Shown here: positions 25,484 through 32,772 of the stretch, one piece after another
How positions within the stretch are numbered: the stretch's first letter is position 1
How the letters are laid out: every line of letters begins with the position of its first letter
Assembly (NCBI GenBank): GCA_002724245.1
Contig: PBOG01000058.1
Span: 53,754 to 86,525, forward strand
Length of the DNA stretch: 32,772 nt
Direction of reading: 5' to 3'
Origin: Planctomycetaceae bacterium
Lineage (GTDB): Bacteria > Planctomycetota > Planctomycetia > Pirellulales > Pirellulaceae
Made by a program: the position numbers and the translations under genes
Notes under the pieces: generated by a model
Told to the model about the DNA's origin: nothing
What the model saw: the letters and a program-made list of their open reading frames with translations, nothing else
The model's database searches: none

Positions 25484-25636
25484 CCGGCCAGGGCTGATGC
25501 TCGGCACAGCCCACAAGCGGGATCCACTCTGCCGCCGTACGGTGGTGATGGCGCTCCTGCCCGTCGAGTTACAATAGGCAGATGTTTCGGCTGTGGTTAA
25601 TGGGCCAGTGTGATTCGGTGTGAGGAGATGGTTTCG

Positions 25637-27118
25637 ATGTTACGTTGCAGTCTGTTGGTGCTGATCGTGGTGAGTGGCGATGCGTGGTCCATTGCGTTGG
25701 CTGACGACATGAATCCGAGTGGCGATTGGCCACAGTTTCGCGGCTACCGTGCAGCGGGCCAGGTCCGGGAAGCTGGAATTCCTGCAGACTGGGATATCGA
25801 GTCGGGAAAGCACGTTGTCTGGAAGACCAAAGTTCCTGGTCTGGGGCACGCCAGCCCGATTATTTGTGGCGATGCGATTTATGTGGTGACCGCGATCAGT
25901 GGTGTGGCTGATGCCGGTTTACGGGTTGGCCTCTATGGTGACATTGCTTCTGTCGAGGATGACACGGTTCATGTCTGGAAACTCTACAGTTTTTGCAAGT
26001 ACACTGGTCAGGTACTGTGGGAACGGACTCTGCATCGAGGCGTGCCACGCATCAAGCGGCATACCAAGGCGACCCACGCGAATGCCACACCAGCGACCGA
26101 TGGGACACATTTGGTCGTCTCCTTGGGGTCCGAGGGACTCTACTGTTATGACCTGGCAGGTAACCAGCTGTGGCAGCGGGACTTGGGCCTGCTGGACTCC
26201 GGTTACTATGTGGTCCCTGCAGCGCAGTGGGGATTTGGCAGTTCACCGATTCTCTTCCAGGGACGTGTCATTTTGCAGTGCGACGTCCAACGCAATTCGT
26301 ATCTGGCTGCCTTTGATGTGCGCGACGGTCGTGAGTTGTGGCGGAGTCCTCGCCAGGATGTTCCTACATGGAGTACTCCCACGATTTTTGAGAGTGCGTC
26401 GCGGACCGAGTTGCTGGTCAATGGTTATCGTCATGCGGGAGGCTACGACCCTTTGACGGGGCGCGAACTTTGGCGATTAAGTGGAGGTGGAGATATTCCT
26501 GTTTGCACACCGATCACTTCCGGTGATCTGATCATTCTCAGTAGTGCCCATGGTGGTCCGGCGCCGTTGCGGGCGATTCGAGCGGGCGCACAAGGTGACA
26601 TTTCACCCGCCGAACCGACTGCCACGTCGCCGTACATCGCCTGGTCACTACCGCGCGACGGGATCTATATGCAGACACCGATCGTCTACGGTGACTACTT
26701 GTACGCCTGCAAAAACAACGGTGTATTGAGTTGTTATGAAGTTCGCACCGGCAAACGCCTGTACCGGCAGCGGCTGGCCGGTGGAGTTGGATTTACAGCG
26801 TCTGCGGTTGCGGCGGATGAAAAGCTCTACTTCACCAGTGAAGAAGGAGGAGTCTTTGTAGTTCAAGCAGGCCCCAAGTTTGCCTTGTTGGCGGAAAATC
26901 AGATGGGTGAGATCTGTATGACAACGCCAGCAATTACGGACGGTTTGTTGGTCATCCGCACCGTTGGCCACCTGTACGGAATCGGCAGCCGGCCGCTCAC
27001 GGTGCCGCGGCGACGGGCGAACTCGCTCTTTTCACGCAATCGCTGGGGACGGCGTCGCGCTGCGTCGGGGCAATTGCGTCAACTGCTCCGCAACGTGCGG
27101 GAGCGGTTGCTGCCTTAG
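25637..27118 (+). CDS. Secreted PQQ-like beta-propeller protein
   Basis: A 493-residue protein; the ATG at 25637 follows GAGGAG by nine bases. A signal peptide covers residues 1-24 (LRCSLLVLIVVSGDAWSIALA). The mature protein opens with GDWPQFRGYRAAG, the usual start of planctomycete PQQ-like WD40 proteins, and contains repeated blade motifs: VVWKTKVPGLGHASPIICGDAIYVV, LWERTLHRG, LYCYDLAGNQLWQRDLG, LAAFDVRDGRELWRS, YDPLTGRELWRL, LSCYEVRTGKRLYRQRL. The C-terminus is strongly basic (RRRANSLFSRNRWGRRRAASGQ). Whether it binds PQQ cannot be told, and many such proteins do not. It may be an envelope scaffold or BamB-like protein. It follows the activator gene by 150 bases in the same direction, but no functional link is evident. 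Confidence 0.87.
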   Translation: MLRCSLLVLIVVSGDAWSIALADDMNPSGDWPQFRGYRAAGQVREAGIPADWDIESGKHVVWKTKVPGLGHASPIICGDAIYVVTAISGVADAGLRVGLYGDIASVEDDTVHVWKLYSFCKYTGQVLWERTLHRGVPRIKRHTKATHANATPATDGTHLVVSLGSEGLYCYDLAGNQLWQRDLGLLDSGYYVVPAAQWGFGSSPILFQGRVILQCDVQRNSYLAAFDVRDGRELWRSPRQDVPTWSTPTIFESASRTELLVNGYRHAGGYDPLTGRELWRLSGGGDIPVCTPITSGDLIILSSAHGGPAPLRAIRAGAQGDISPAEPTATSPYIAWSLPRDGIYMQTPIVYGDYLYACKNNGVLSCYEVRTGKRLYRQRLAGGVGFTASAVAADEKLYFTSEEGGVFVVQAGPKFALLAENQMGEICMTTPAITDGLLVIRTVGHLYGIGSRPLTVPRRRANSLFSRNRWGRRRAASGQLRQLLRNVRERLLP

Positions 27119-27198
27119 GCCAGGCAGGTTTGTGATCTTCCGCTGGCTGCTCGTTGTCGCCGGTTTGAAAATAAACTTTCCTGATTTGTCAGGTCACT

Positions 27199-28590
27199 TT
27201 ACGGTGACTGTGCGACTAGCGACTGCAACGCGGTAGCTAACGTCTCGATGCCTTCGTGCAATGCGCTGTCCGGGATCGTCAACGGCGGGCAGATCTTGAG
27301 AGTGGGACGCATTGTATGAAAGACCATGACGCCATGGCGTACGGCGGACCAGGTCCAGTCCGCTGCCAGGCGGTCATCTGCTTCTCCCGTGGACGGGTTA
27401 CAGAGATGTAACGCCCACAGCAGGCCGCGTCCTTCGACACGGGCAATCTGGTCGGGAAAACGTCGCTGGAGACGTGCCAGGTCCTGCCCCACCAGCTGCC
27501 CTTTACGATCTGCTTCGTCAATCAGGTTCTGTTGCTCGAGCACCTCGAGGTTGGCGAGTGCGGCTGCACAGGAGACGGGATGGGCTGCATGCGTTGTGGT
27601 CACGGCTCCGGGGCTCAATACGTCCAGTACTGAGGCCGGTCCGATCACCGCTGCCAGCGGAAGACTGCTGGAGAGTCCCTTGCCGACACACAACAGGTCG
27701 GGGCGTACGCCGTAGTGTTGGTGGCCGAACCAGCGCCCAGTGCGTCCGAAGCCGGTTTGAATTTCGTCGAATACCAGCAACACCTGGTGCTGATCTGCCC
27801 ATTGTCGCAAACGTTTTAGGTAAGCGACCGGATAGGAAAGCGCACCCCAGCCTTGCATGGTTTCCAGAAACACGCCGGCGATCTGGCTACCGGCAATGCC
27901 GTGTTCTTCCAGTTGCGCTAAACCCGTCTCCAACAGGGTCACTGGGTCGGCCAGATCAGGGTAATCGGGCGGTCCAGGGAATGGCAGGTGGTGGATGTGT
28001 TGATCTGGACTGACCAGCCAGTCTTTGCTGGCAGCGGCCCCCGACAATTGTGTGGCACCGAGTGTGATGCCGTGGAAATCGCCCCGATGCGTCAGTACGT
28101 GAGTTTTTTTCGGGTCGCGCTGTTGGCCCCACGTGCGAACGAGCCGCAACGCCGACTCGATCGCTTCCGAGCCGGTTGTCCAGAAATAGACTTTTTCCAT
28201 ACCCGGCGGACAGATATTGAGTATGCGTTCGGCGAGTCGCACGCGTTGTTCGGAAGGAAAGCTGAATTGTGCCAGCATGCCTTCCCGCGCCTGGGTTTCC
28301 AACGCCTGCCGGATGGCCGGATGGGCGTGTCCTGCGTTGGTCATGACGGCAGTTGAACTGAAGTCGATCCAACAGTTGTCGGCGGCATCGAAGACCTGGT
28401 AGTCTTCGGCGCGTTCCCAGATAATCGGCGGTTGATAGCAGTTTACCCGGGGAAACAGTCGCCGATTTGCCTCGAGCACATCACGTGTCTGGGGTGCCGG
28501 AATCGGGGTCTGAATGCGCCGGTGCTTGGTTTCGATGCGTGGCGCGGGTTGCGTCGGTTCGGCAAAACGATCGTGATGATAGATGTTCAT
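27199..28590 (-). CDS. Class-III PLP aminotransferase
   Basis: A 463-residue fold-type I, class-III aminotransferase. GSEAIESALRL (TTGSE at 138-142) binds the phosphate of PLP. VFDEIQTGFGRTGR at 273-286 holds Asp275 that contacts the pyridine N, and Lys304 (LLCVGKGLSSSLPL) forms the Schiff base. THRGDFHGITLGAT and THAAHPVSCAAALANLEVLE are further family segments. The substrate (omega-amino acid, GABA, diamine or similar) cannot be fixed. The ATG at 28590 is chosen because the preceding 25 residues (Pro-rich, GPQLQGTPFRK) do not look like this family; the ribosome site is weak. It converges on the PQQ-like gene with 80 bases between stops, and is divergent from the kinase gene. Confidence 0.9.
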   Translation of the reverse strand: MNIYHHDRFAEPTQPAPRIETKHRRIQTPIPAPQTRDVLEANRRLFPRVNCYQPPIIWERAEDYQVFDAADNCWIDFSSTAVMTNAGHAHPAIRQALETQAREGMLAQFSFPSEQRVRLAERILNICPPGMEKVYFWTTGSEAIESALRLVRTWGQQRDPKKTHVLTHRGDFHGITLGATQLSGAAASKDWLVSPDQHIHHLPFPGPPDYPDLADPVTLLETGLAQLEEHGIAGSQIAGVFLETMQGWGALSYPVAYLKRLRQWADQHQVLLVFDEIQTGFGRTGRWFGHQHYGVRPDLLCVGKGLSSSLPLAAVIGPASVLDVLSPGAVTTTHAAHPVSCAAALANLEVLEQQNLIDEADRKGQLVGQDLARLQRRFPDQIARVEGRGLLWALHLCNPSTGEADDRLAADWTWSAVRHGVMVFHTMRPTLKICPPLTIPDSALHEGIETLATALQSLVAQSP

Positions 28591-29019
28591 GGTGAGTACA
28601 GGTGCTTTCCGAAAGGGTGTGCCCTGCAGTTGCGGACCTGGTGGTCGACAATTCAGCGGCGGCACGAATCAGAGGAATGCTCGCAGTAGGATACCGAAAA
28701 CAGAACCGGCGTAACCAGGACAGGCTGTTTCGCGCAGTTGGTGTGCGGAACGGATGCCCATCACAGCTAACCCGGAGGGGGAATTCCTGCCAGGTACCTG
28801 AAATCACACCCAGGCCCCTTCTTTGGGGGTTCATGGGAACCCTTGAAGTGGGCGTCTGTCAGAGCTTGCGAATAATCGTCAGAGGCGCTCTGGCCGGTGG
28901 CGAGACACCTTTGATTGATGGCAATTGCCGTCCTGCAGGATTCACATTCCGTCAGCTTTCGATACACTCAGAAGTAACTCGCCACCTCATCATGCCGTGC
29001 GACAAAGCGGTGCTTTGCG
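28591..29019. promoter_or_regulatory. Divergent control region of aminotransferase and kinase
   Basis: A 429-base gap between divergent genes. A possible sigma-70 promoter for the kinase is TTCACA (28941-28946), 16 bases, TACACT (28963-28968), about 50 bases before the ATG. A small perfect hairpin, GGGTTC-ATGG-GAACCC, lies at 28827-28842 and could be a protein site. A 141-codon forward frame crosses the region but its composition does not look coding. No RNA gene is seen. Confidence 0.4.
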
Positions 29020-30285
29020 ATGCCTGATCTCATGGCTACCGATGACTTTCTCAAACTTCTCGTGGAGAGCGAGGTAGTTTCTGAGAGTGTTCTGGACCCA
29101 GTCGTTTGGGAGCATGGTCTGCAGGCAGAATCCTCAACGATCAACGTCGCAAAACAGCTGGTCCAGCATGGCGTGATCACGAAGTTTCAGGCTGAAAGGG
29201 TTCTCAATGGTCGAATCCGCAGCCTCGTCATTGACAACTTTCGTGTGTTCGATGTCCTGGGGTCGGGTGGCATGGGCTGTGTTTATTCGGCCCGAGAAAT
29301 CGGTTCGGATTGGCCTGTCGCGCTTAAGGTGCTTTCCAAGGAACGGCGCAATGATGCCGGGATGGTCGTGCGTTTGCAGTTGGAAGCGGAGGCCGGTTTA
29401 CGGCTGAAGCATCCGAATATCTTGCGCACGCTGGCCTTGAATCAATCGGAAGATCGTTACGGTGTATTCTCCTACATGGTGATGGAGTTGGTGCAAGGAG
29501 TCACTCCGTTGGAGTGGTTTTCGGTGGCCGGAAAAATCTCCTGGGAACAGGTATGCGATGTGATTCAACAGGCTGCCGAGGCGTTAGAGTATGCGCACGG
29601 TGTCGACTTGATTCATCGAGATGTAAAACCCGAAAACCTGTTGTTGCGGACCAACGGAACCGTCAAGGTGCTCGATTTTGGCCTGGCCATGTTGGATGAG
29701 AATGACGAAGAGTTCTCGATGGCGATGATATTTGGCCAGGACCGCGTGGGCACCGCGGATTACGTGGCACCAGAGCAGACGATCAACAGTTATGAGGTGG
29801 ACCGCCGGGTCGATATTTACAGCTTGGGATGTACCTTTTATTTCATGCTGACGGGAAAATTGCCGTTTCCGTATTCGCGTAACGGTCAGAAAATTATGGG
29901 CCACCGGAAGAAGAAGCCTCTGCCGATTGCTCAGTTTAGTCCAGAAGTTCCTGAAGCTGTTGTGAAGGTGGTGGAACGGATGATGGCCAAGCAACCAGAG
30001 CGGCGTTATTCCACCGCTCAGGAAGTGGCGCATGCGGTCGAGCCGTTTGCCCGCCGCGAACCGATTCCGTTTGATTTCGAGAAAATCAGGAATGCCCGGG
30101 TGCAACTCGCCGGGAGGCGGGCTGCGAAAAAGAAACGCTCGGCGACGTCCAGTCCGCGGTCGAGTTCACTCGCCGGTGATTCCACTGAGCGCCAGCAGGC
30201 CAAAGTGGAAACCAACGCGCCGACCGCGACCGATGGCACCGCGGATGACGTTCGCACGGATGACCAGGGCTCACCACAATCTTGA
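29020..30285 (+). CDS. Soluble Hanks-type Ser/Thr protein kinase
   Basis: A 421-residue kinase. Residues 1-72 form the helical domain common before planctomycete kinases (AKQLVQHGVITKFQAERVLNG). The kinase domain follows: glycine loop GSGGMGCVY at 81-89, catalytic lysine Lys103 (PVALKVL), HRDVKPEN at 199-206 with Asp201, DFGLA at 219-223, and the activation segment ending in APEQ (250-253). All key residues are present, so it should be active. After residue ~355 comes a basic/Ser-rich tail (AAKKKRSATSSPRSSSLAG) without a membrane segment, so unlike many bacterial kinases it is cytoplasmic. Nearby candidate targets are not evident. Start at 29020; ATG at 29032 is an alternative. A candidate promoter is described for the gap upstream. 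Confidence 0.94.
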   Translation: MPDLMATDDFLKLLVESEVVSESVLDPVVWEHGLQAESSTINVAKQLVQHGVITKFQAERVLNGRIRSLVIDNFRVFDVLGSGGMGCVYSAREIGSDWPVALKVLSKERRNDAGMVVRLQLEAEAGLRLKHPNILRTLALNQSEDRYGVFSYMVMELVQGVTPLEWFSVAGKISWEQVCDVIQQAAEALEYAHGVDLIHRDVKPENLLLRTNGTVKVLDFGLAMLDENDEEFSMAMIFGQDRVGTADYVAPEQTINSYEVDRRVDIYSLGCTFYFMLTGKLPFPYSRNGQKIMGHRKKKPLPIAQFSPEVPEAVVKVVERMMAKQPERRYSTAQEVAHAVEPFARREPIPFDFEKIRNARVQLAGRRAAKKKRSATSSPRSSSLAGDSTERQQAKVETNAPTATDGTADDVRTDDQGSPQS

Positions 30286-30328
30286 ACGCTTGGATTCTGA
30301 TTTCATCGACACCTGCCCGATCGCTGCC

Positions 30329-32245
30329 TTAGATGGAGCGGAGGGGCCACCACCAGGGAATTAGCGCTAGGGCTGTGATGCCTACGATGACCGCCAGGGG
30401 AAGTCCGCATTTCAAGTAATCACCAGGCCGGTAGCCTCCTGGTCCCATCACCATCAGATTCGTCTGGTAGCCAATGGGTGTGATGAACGAAAGCGATGCG
30501 GCCAGGGTAATCGCGATGATAAAGGGGCGAGGATCCAGGTCGCCGGTCCAGGCAACAGCGAGCGCGATCGGTAGCAGGATCGCGGCGACTGCGTTGTTGG
30601 TAACCATTTCGGTGAATACCAGCCCCAATACGTAAATGGTCAGCAGCAGTAACAGCGGATGTTCAGCGCCGACCAGGTCCACGAGGCTAGCGGCAATCCG
30701 ATGCGCAGCACCACTCGTGAGCAATGCGCGGCCGAGTCCCAGGGCAGCAACGATCGTCAACAAGACTTGCAGATCGAGTGCTGCACGGGCTTCGGCCATG
30801 CGTAAGCAGCGCGTGAGTACCATCAATGCCGCGATCGTCAAGGCAGCGATACCGGGGGTCGCAAAGCTGCCCGGGGCGGTTGCCTGCCACCAGCCACCTA
30901 GAATGATCCAGGCCATGCCGAGAGCGAACAGGCCGATGGCGATGGGCAGTTTGTGGTGTCGCCTCGGCTCTGTCCCCTCGACGCGACTAATCAGATAAAA
31001 ATCAGTGCTGTTGCGATAGGTGTGGACAAAGTCACCACCGGTTTGCAGCAGCAGCGTATCGCCGGGTTCCAGCAGAATGTTGCCGATCTTATTCGTCAGC
31101 CGGTCGCCATTGCGGTGAACCGCCACAACCGCAGCATTGTAACGTTGACGAAATTGAGCTTCCCGGACTGTTGAGTGAATCAAGGGGGAGGTGTGTGACA
31201 GCACCACTTCGATCAAGTTTCTCTGCTCACGCGTTGTGGCAGCTTCGGATGCGGTTTCTGAAACAGCAACCAGGCCAGGAATTTTCTCCAGGTCAACAAT
31301 CGTACTGACAATGCCTGTGAAGACGAGCTGGTCTTGCGCACGGATCACGTCACGTGGCGCCGCAGGAGTCAGCACCTCGCCTGCCCGGTCAATCTCGACC
31401 AGGAACAACCCAGGGAGATGTCGCAAGCCGGCTTCTTCGATAGTCTGGCCAATCAAGGGACATGTCGGCTGTACTTGTAGTTCTACTAGATACTCGCGTC
31501 TTTGTTCGCCCATCTGTTCGACAATATCAATGCGTTTAGGGAGCAGTTTGGGGGCAATGACCAGCAGTACTGCGGTTCCAGCCAGTGCGCATGGCAGTCC
31601 TACCAGGCCTAGTTCAAACAGCTCGATGGGACGCATGCGGTCGAGGAATGCAGACGACCACTTTACGTCTGGTTCCCTGAGGGGCCGTGTTTCGCTCGGT
31701 GCTACGAGGGCCTGGCTATGTTTTTGCTGTTCTTCGCGCAATAGTCCGTTGACGACCAGGGTCGTACTGGTGCCGATTACGGTACATACGCCGCCCAGGA
31801 TGATCAGGTAACTCAGCGGTAGTAGCAGACGCGATGGACTGATGTTTTGTCGTCGACACCAATCGATCACGGCGGGCATAGTCATCGCCACGAGCGCCGT
31901 GTTGAGAGTGAATGCGGATGCAACGAGTAATGTGGGCGCCAGACGCCAGAGGGCTTGGCGTTCGGTACGTGCTTTTCCCAGGAGCCGGGAGCCGAGCAGA
32001 TCCAGCGCGCCGCTGGATCTCAAGCCGGCTGCCACAATCAACAAGCCGGCAATGGCAATCGGCGCGGGATTGGCGAAGCCAGCTAACGCTTCCTGGGGGG
32101 AAATGACGCCCGTGAGGGTCACAACTAACAACGCGGTCAGGAAAAGCAGGTCGGTTGGTACACCGCGACGCACTTGCAGGATGACAAACACAGTGACTGT
32201 GACAGCAACTGCGATCCACGGGTGCGCGGCGGCCGGTAACCCCAT
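30329..32245 (-). CDS. SLC13/DASS-type permease with two RCK_C (TrkA_C) domains
   Basis: A 638-residue inner-membrane transporter. Residues 8-170 hold about five membrane segments with the substrate/Na+ signature ILGGVCTVIGTSTTLVVNGLL (149-169). Another membrane segment lies at 209-232. Two cytoplasmic RCK_C (TrkA_C) modules sit at about 251-320 (YLVELQVQPTCPLIGQTI) and 344-420 (LIEVVLSHTSPLIHSTV ... GDTLLLQTGG). The second membrane half starts near 432 and ends with FITPIGYQTNLMVMGPGGYRPGDYL, the mirror signature. This architecture is typical of SLC13-type (DASS) permeases that import sulfate, di/tricarboxylates or silicate-like anions. The substrate cannot be read. RCK_C domains suggest ligand gating. 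It is convergent with the kinase gene (43 bases between stops) and divergent from the gene at the window's end. Confidence 0.93.
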   Translation of the reverse strand: MGLPAAAHPWIAVAVTVTVFVILQVRRGVPTDLLFLTALLVVTLTGVISPQEALAGFANPAPIAIAGLLIVAAGLRSSGALDLLGSRLLGKARTERQALWRLAPTLLVASAFTLNTALVAMTMPAVIDWCRRQNISPSRLLLPLSYLIILGGVCTVIGTSTTLVVNGLLREEQQKHSQALVAPSETRPLREPDVKWSSAFLDRMRPIELFELGLVGLPCALAGTAVLLVIAPKLLPKRIDIVEQMGEQRREYLVELQVQPTCPLIGQTIEEAGLRHLPGLFLVEIDRAGEVLTPAAPRDVIRAQDQLVFTGIVSTIVDLEKIPGLVAVSETASEAATTREQRNLIEVVLSHTSPLIHSTVREAQFRQRYNAAVVAVHRNGDRLTNKIGNILLEPGDTLLLQTGGDFVHTYRNSTDFYLISRVEGTEPRRHHKLPIAIGLFALGMAWIILGGWWQATAPGSFATPGIAALTIAALMVLTRCLRMAEARAALDLQVLLTIVAALGLGRALLTSGAAHRIAASLVDLVGAEHPLLLLLTIYVLGLVFTEMVTNNAVAAILLPIALAVAWTGDLDPRPFIIAITLAASLSFITPIGYQTNLMVMGPGGYRPGDYLKCGLPLAVIVGITALALIPWWWPLRSI

Positions 32246-32625
32246 GAGAGCAGGTATCCGAAAGTCAAGGAATCGTTCCCAAACTACTGTTTCTAACAGA
32301 TATTGCTGTATTTGTCATTATGTTGACCAAGATACTGATGTATTGATTTGAGGAGAGCCAAATCGGAGCCTTTGTGAGACCAGCTGCAGGCCATCTTGAA
32401 GAAAAACAATTGCCTGGACCGGAATACCCCTGGATTTGACCCAGGGGCCGCACATGACAGGATCACTCACTACTACCTGTATTGCCCAGTTTTTTCATGA
32501 CTCGCGTTTTATCCAGTCCGATGTTCTTCTCATACCCGCAGTGTCCCGGCCGCTCCAGCATCAGCTTGGCTGGCCGGCCTGGCAAGCAAATCATGTTCGG
32601 CGCTCGTTTACGGAGAAATGGCTCG
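32246..32625. promoter_or_regulatory. AT-richer divergent gap, permease versus partial secreted-protein gene
   Basis: A 380-base gap. Positions 32270-32350 are clearly richer in A/T than the rest of the window and lie just upstream of the permease start, so they probably hold its promoter, but no good -35/-10 pair can be fixed. The rest holds overlapping short frames on both strands with no recognisable product. Confidence 0.4.
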
Positions 32626-32772
32626 ATGAACCGTTCGCTGCAGCTCTTGAGAATATCGGTAGTGTTGCTCATCACGTGTCTCGCAGGTGTTCAATCCGCA
32701 CCCTGTCAGGTGGCTGCATTACATGGCCCAATCGGACGTCCAAGCCAGTCACTCTCTCCCGATGAGGCAAGT
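32626..32772 (+). CDS. N-terminus of a secreted protein (partial)
   Basis: A forward frame begins at ATG 32626 and is open to the last base (49 codons). It encodes a typical signal peptide (NRSLQLLRISVVLLITCLAG, cut near VQSA-PC) followed by GPIGRPSQSLSPDEAS. GGAG ten bases upstream is a passable ribosome site; an in-frame ATG at 32593 is less likely. The SLSPDEA segment recalls the start of planctomycete heme-binding/membrane-dehydrogenase proteins (LSPEEAL...), but the sequence is too short to identify the family. Confidence 0.55.
   Translation, partial: MNRSLQLLRISVVLLITCLAGVQSAPCQVAALHGPIGRPSQSLSPDEAS

Noticed and set aside
28602-29027. Forward frame of 141 codons in the aminotransferase/kinase gap
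   Set aside because: No family motif and unlikely composition; it overlaps the likely kinase promoter and start.

Overview
The window looks like a chromosomal segment of a planctomycete (Planctomycetota). The strongest markers are two gene pairs encoding a large PSCyt1/DUF1549/DUF1553 cytochrome-like protein and a DUF1501 protein with a twin-arginine-type N-terminus. This combination is characteristic of that phylum. A planctomycete-style soluble Ser/Thr kinase and a secreted PQQ-type propeller protein fit the same source. No rRNA, tRNA, CRISPR array, phage gene or intact insertion sequence was recognised.

Layout. Positions 1-138 hold the end of a forward gene. Positions 188-6386 are a reverse-strand block (PSCyt1/DUF1549/DUF1553 protein, DUF1501 protein, secreted beta-helix protein). 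Positions 6639-15165 are a forward block: beta-propeller protein, secreted DUF4380 protein, lipoprotein, then a second DUF1549/DUF1553 + DUF1501 pair. Together these two blocks look like a polysaccharide or sulfated-glycan utilisation neighbourhood, although no sulfatase or classical polysaccharide lyase is visible. Positions 15273-16608 contain rfbB and, just upstream of it, only the last ~90 codons of an rfbA gene whose remainder is missing.

The most interesting part is 17238-25483. A MoaD/ThiS-like protein converges on a tungsten-type aldehyde:ferredoxin oxidoreductase (AOR). Divergent from the AOR runs a forward cluster: a 233-residue protein of unknown family, an MtaA/CmuA-type (UroD-fold) methyltransferase, a stand-alone homocysteine S-methyltransferase domain, a free corrinoid protein, an 87-residue Cys-rich protein, and a RACE-type reductive activator of corrinoid proteins with an N-terminal [2Fe-2S] domain. 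This is a self-contained corrinoid methyl-transfer module with its own activator. It has no pterin-binding domain and no MttB/MtaB/MtmB-type substrate enzyme. The methyl donor is unknown; homocysteine is a plausible acceptor. The AOR could supply low-potential electrons via ferredoxin to the activator. These links are inferred from gene content and order.

Positions 25637-32772 hold a secreted PQQ-like propeller protein, a class-III aminotransferase (reverse), a soluble Ser/Thr kinase, an SLC13-type permease with two RCK_C (TrkA_C) domains (reverse), and the first codons of a secreted protein that runs off the window.
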